64,000 nucleotides of DNA, taken from positions 64,001 to 128,000 of the forward strand of contig JAQFVV010006341.1 in assembly GCA_028023455.1 (NCBI GenBank), in the 5' to 3' direction. The position numbers and the translations under genes were made by a program. This DNA is from Epiperipatus broadwayi (lineage: Eukaryota; Onychophora; Udeonychophora; Euonychophora; Peripatidae). This document shows, in pieces, positions 62,705-64,000 of this stretch. Within the stretch, counting starts at the first letter, position 1. The number at the start of each line of letters is the position of its first letter. The notes under the pieces are model-generated. The model saw only the letters and a list, made by a program, of their open reading frames with translations, was not told the origin of the DNA and searched no databases.

Positions 62705-62972
62705 CCAAAAACAATTATCTTCAACCTTTTCTAGAATCTTCTATGCAAAGTTGAATAATCAGTTAACATCAGACAGTATTGAGTTATTAGATTGGATAAG
62801 GTAGCTCCTGGAGGCATATTTCAGTTCTGAATCTCGATCTCACTGATGAAGGCAAAAGTCAGAAACCGATGATTTTGGAGCTGAGGATTTTCTAGTACTA
62901 TATCTTATGATGTGCATTAATTACTCTAGCTTTCAGTAGATGATTATAGAGTAAGATGAAGATAATGTTATG
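62705..62972. mobile_element. Family 2 element with short terminal inverted repeats
   Basis: The left end aacaattatcttcaaccttt + tctagaatcttctatg and the right end cagtagatgattatagagta + agatgaagataatgtt are inverted copies (roughly 27 of 36 positions). The interior includes aatctcgatctcactgatga, ggcaaaagtcagaaacc and attactctagctttcagtag. The last is shared with family 1, so the two families are related. No coding capacity; a MITE-like element. Other copies are at 10.1, 52.0 and 60.1 kb. Confidence 0.6.
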
Positions 62973-63522
62973 TATTAATGATTTATAATTCTTTTAGTTT
63001 ATATTTAATATGCATTTCATATCTGTCTCTTGATTAAACACATCTGGAAGATTAGTTTCTAGATATTGAATTTTTTCAATAGAAGCATTGGATTTGCATT
63101 ACACCCAACCCATTCAAAAGCCTTTTTTTAAAAAACATATTAAACGTGAAATATTTAAACCACCAATCTGTTTATTTAGCAACACAATATGATAATAGGT
63201 CAACAAAATTGTCAAGCCAAGCAAAGCAAAAGAGTCACTTGCTGCTTCTGATTCTCGTGTTTTTTTAACCGTGTGGCAAAATATAAAAGTATTGCATGAC
63301 TTTTCTAGCTTACACTTACTTAATATTTGATGCATGCATTCTCTTGTCACTTCAGATCAGACCAACTACTTGTCTCAAGATCATGATCTTAATATTTTGA
63401 GACATTTAGTAGAATAAGTAAGGGTTACTGATGGATGTCCAATGCACTGATCATTAAAAAGATCAATATTCATAATTAGCTATTTGTTGTAATAATTATA
63501 TGTTAGTGTAGTAGACTTGGAT

Positions 63523-63958
63523 TATGAATAATATTTCTGTAATGTAATTTTCACTGTACCACCTTCACGAAAGGTAGAGATTGGTTTTTATTCATTTTTA
63601 ACACTTTGTGGAGGGGCATATGAAAAAGATGTATGATTCCCAAGATGCACTTTTTATGCTGAATCAGCACTCATTAGATCATAATCTCTTACACATATCT
63701 TTATCAATGTTCAGTATATATAGATAGCCAGTTACTACAGTTTAATTGATGTGTTAAATTTACAGTCTTCACAACTTTGACACAAACCACTTGGTGGAAG
63801 TATACTAATAATTTTTATTAGTCCTTTACTAGACTAGAGATTTGGTCATATGTTTTTGATTATATTCCTCCACAAGGTATTAAAAGTGGATAGAAACCAA
63901 TCCCTACTTTGCGTAAGAGCTGGTGTTATGAAGTTACACTACAAAAATATTATTCATT
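63523..63958. mobile_element. Non-autonomous element with inverted arms of about 120 bp
   Basis: Left arm 63523-63640 (tgaataatatttctgtaatg, gattggtttttattcatttt, aacactttgtggagg) is the inverted, diverged copy of 63840-63958 (on the minus strand tgaataatatttttgtagtg, gattggtttctatccacttt, aataccttgtggagg). The interior (63650-63830) is shared with fragments at 19.4 and 25.3 kb, and the arm with 28.1-28.3 kb. No transposase seen. Confidence 0.75.
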
Positions 63959-64000
63959 AAATGGATAACCTCTAGTCTAATGAATGACTAATAAAAATTA

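Larger units (their letters stand above)
61810..64000 (+). other. KIF21: KIF21 intron, incomplete at window end
   Basis: Begins with the GT donor after exon C; no acceptor with a matching downstream exon is seen before 64000. It contains family 1 and family 2 repeats and a TIR element (listed separately). The rest is AT-rich. The open frame on the minus strand at 63114-63350 has no recognisable domain. Confidence 0.8.

Noticed and set aside
1-64000. CRISPR arrays, operons, ribosome-binding sites, prokaryotic genes
   Set aside because: The window is eukaryotic with spliced exons; no regularly spaced repeats or prokaryote-style gene packing seen.

Overview
The window is about 64 kb of very AT-rich nuclear DNA from an animal. 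It has spliced protein-coding exons with consensus splice sites, very long introns and many decayed eukaryotic transposons. There is no operon structure and no ribosome-binding sites. The one gene identified with confidence is a kinesin-4 motor protein of the KIF21 type on the + strand. Base composition, intron size and the repeat set (RTE/BovB-like LINEs, a Penelope-like element, hAT, a Merlin-like element, a Tigger/pogo-like element, foldback repeats) fit an invertebrate. I cannot name the species or phylum from sequence alone.

KIF21 gene. Three consecutive exons of the motor domain lie at 35650-35829, 56616-56658 and 61567-61809. Spliced, they give 155 residues, from the IRPQ strand through the P-loop to the LYNEE region and the start of the following loop. 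The introns between them are 20,786 and 4,908 bp. The exon carrying the start codon (about 15 residues in KIF21 relatives) was not found in the 35.6 kb upstream. The rest of the motor, the coiled coil and the WD40 end must lie beyond 64000. If the first exon lies before position 1, nearly the whole window is intronic.

Region 1-35649. A possible last exon of an unidentified minus-strand gene is at 1191-1324. The rest is mobile-element debris: a recent-looking 103-bp tandem duplication (5828-6033), a tRNA-derived retrosequence with target duplication (11853-11961), an antisense RTE LINE (12830-13330), a GIY-YIG fragment of a Penelope-like element (18595-18846), a nested palindromic repeat (21003-21966), a hAT transposase fragment with an element end (22750-23410), and two sense LINE fragments (about 31.1-31.7 and 33.1-33.5 kb).

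First long intron (35830-56615). It holds a LINE cluster at 37.7-41.7 kb in opposing orientations, another antisense LINE end at 47.6-48.0 kb, two strong inverted repeats (46.8-47.3 and 49.3-49.6 kb), a Merlin-like element with long terminal inverted repeats (52430-53122) and a zinc-binding fragment of uncertain origin (54.7 kb).

Second intron and downstream (56659-64000). These hold a Tigger/pogo-like 869-bp TIR element directly beside a foldback, a nearly perfect inverted repeat with 270-bp arms (58701-59386), and several members of dispersed inverted-repeat families that also occur earlier in the window. Four of these families carry a TGATGA / short stem / GAAA arrangement resembling a hammerhead ribozyme core. 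This is the most unusual signal in the window, and it is unproven.
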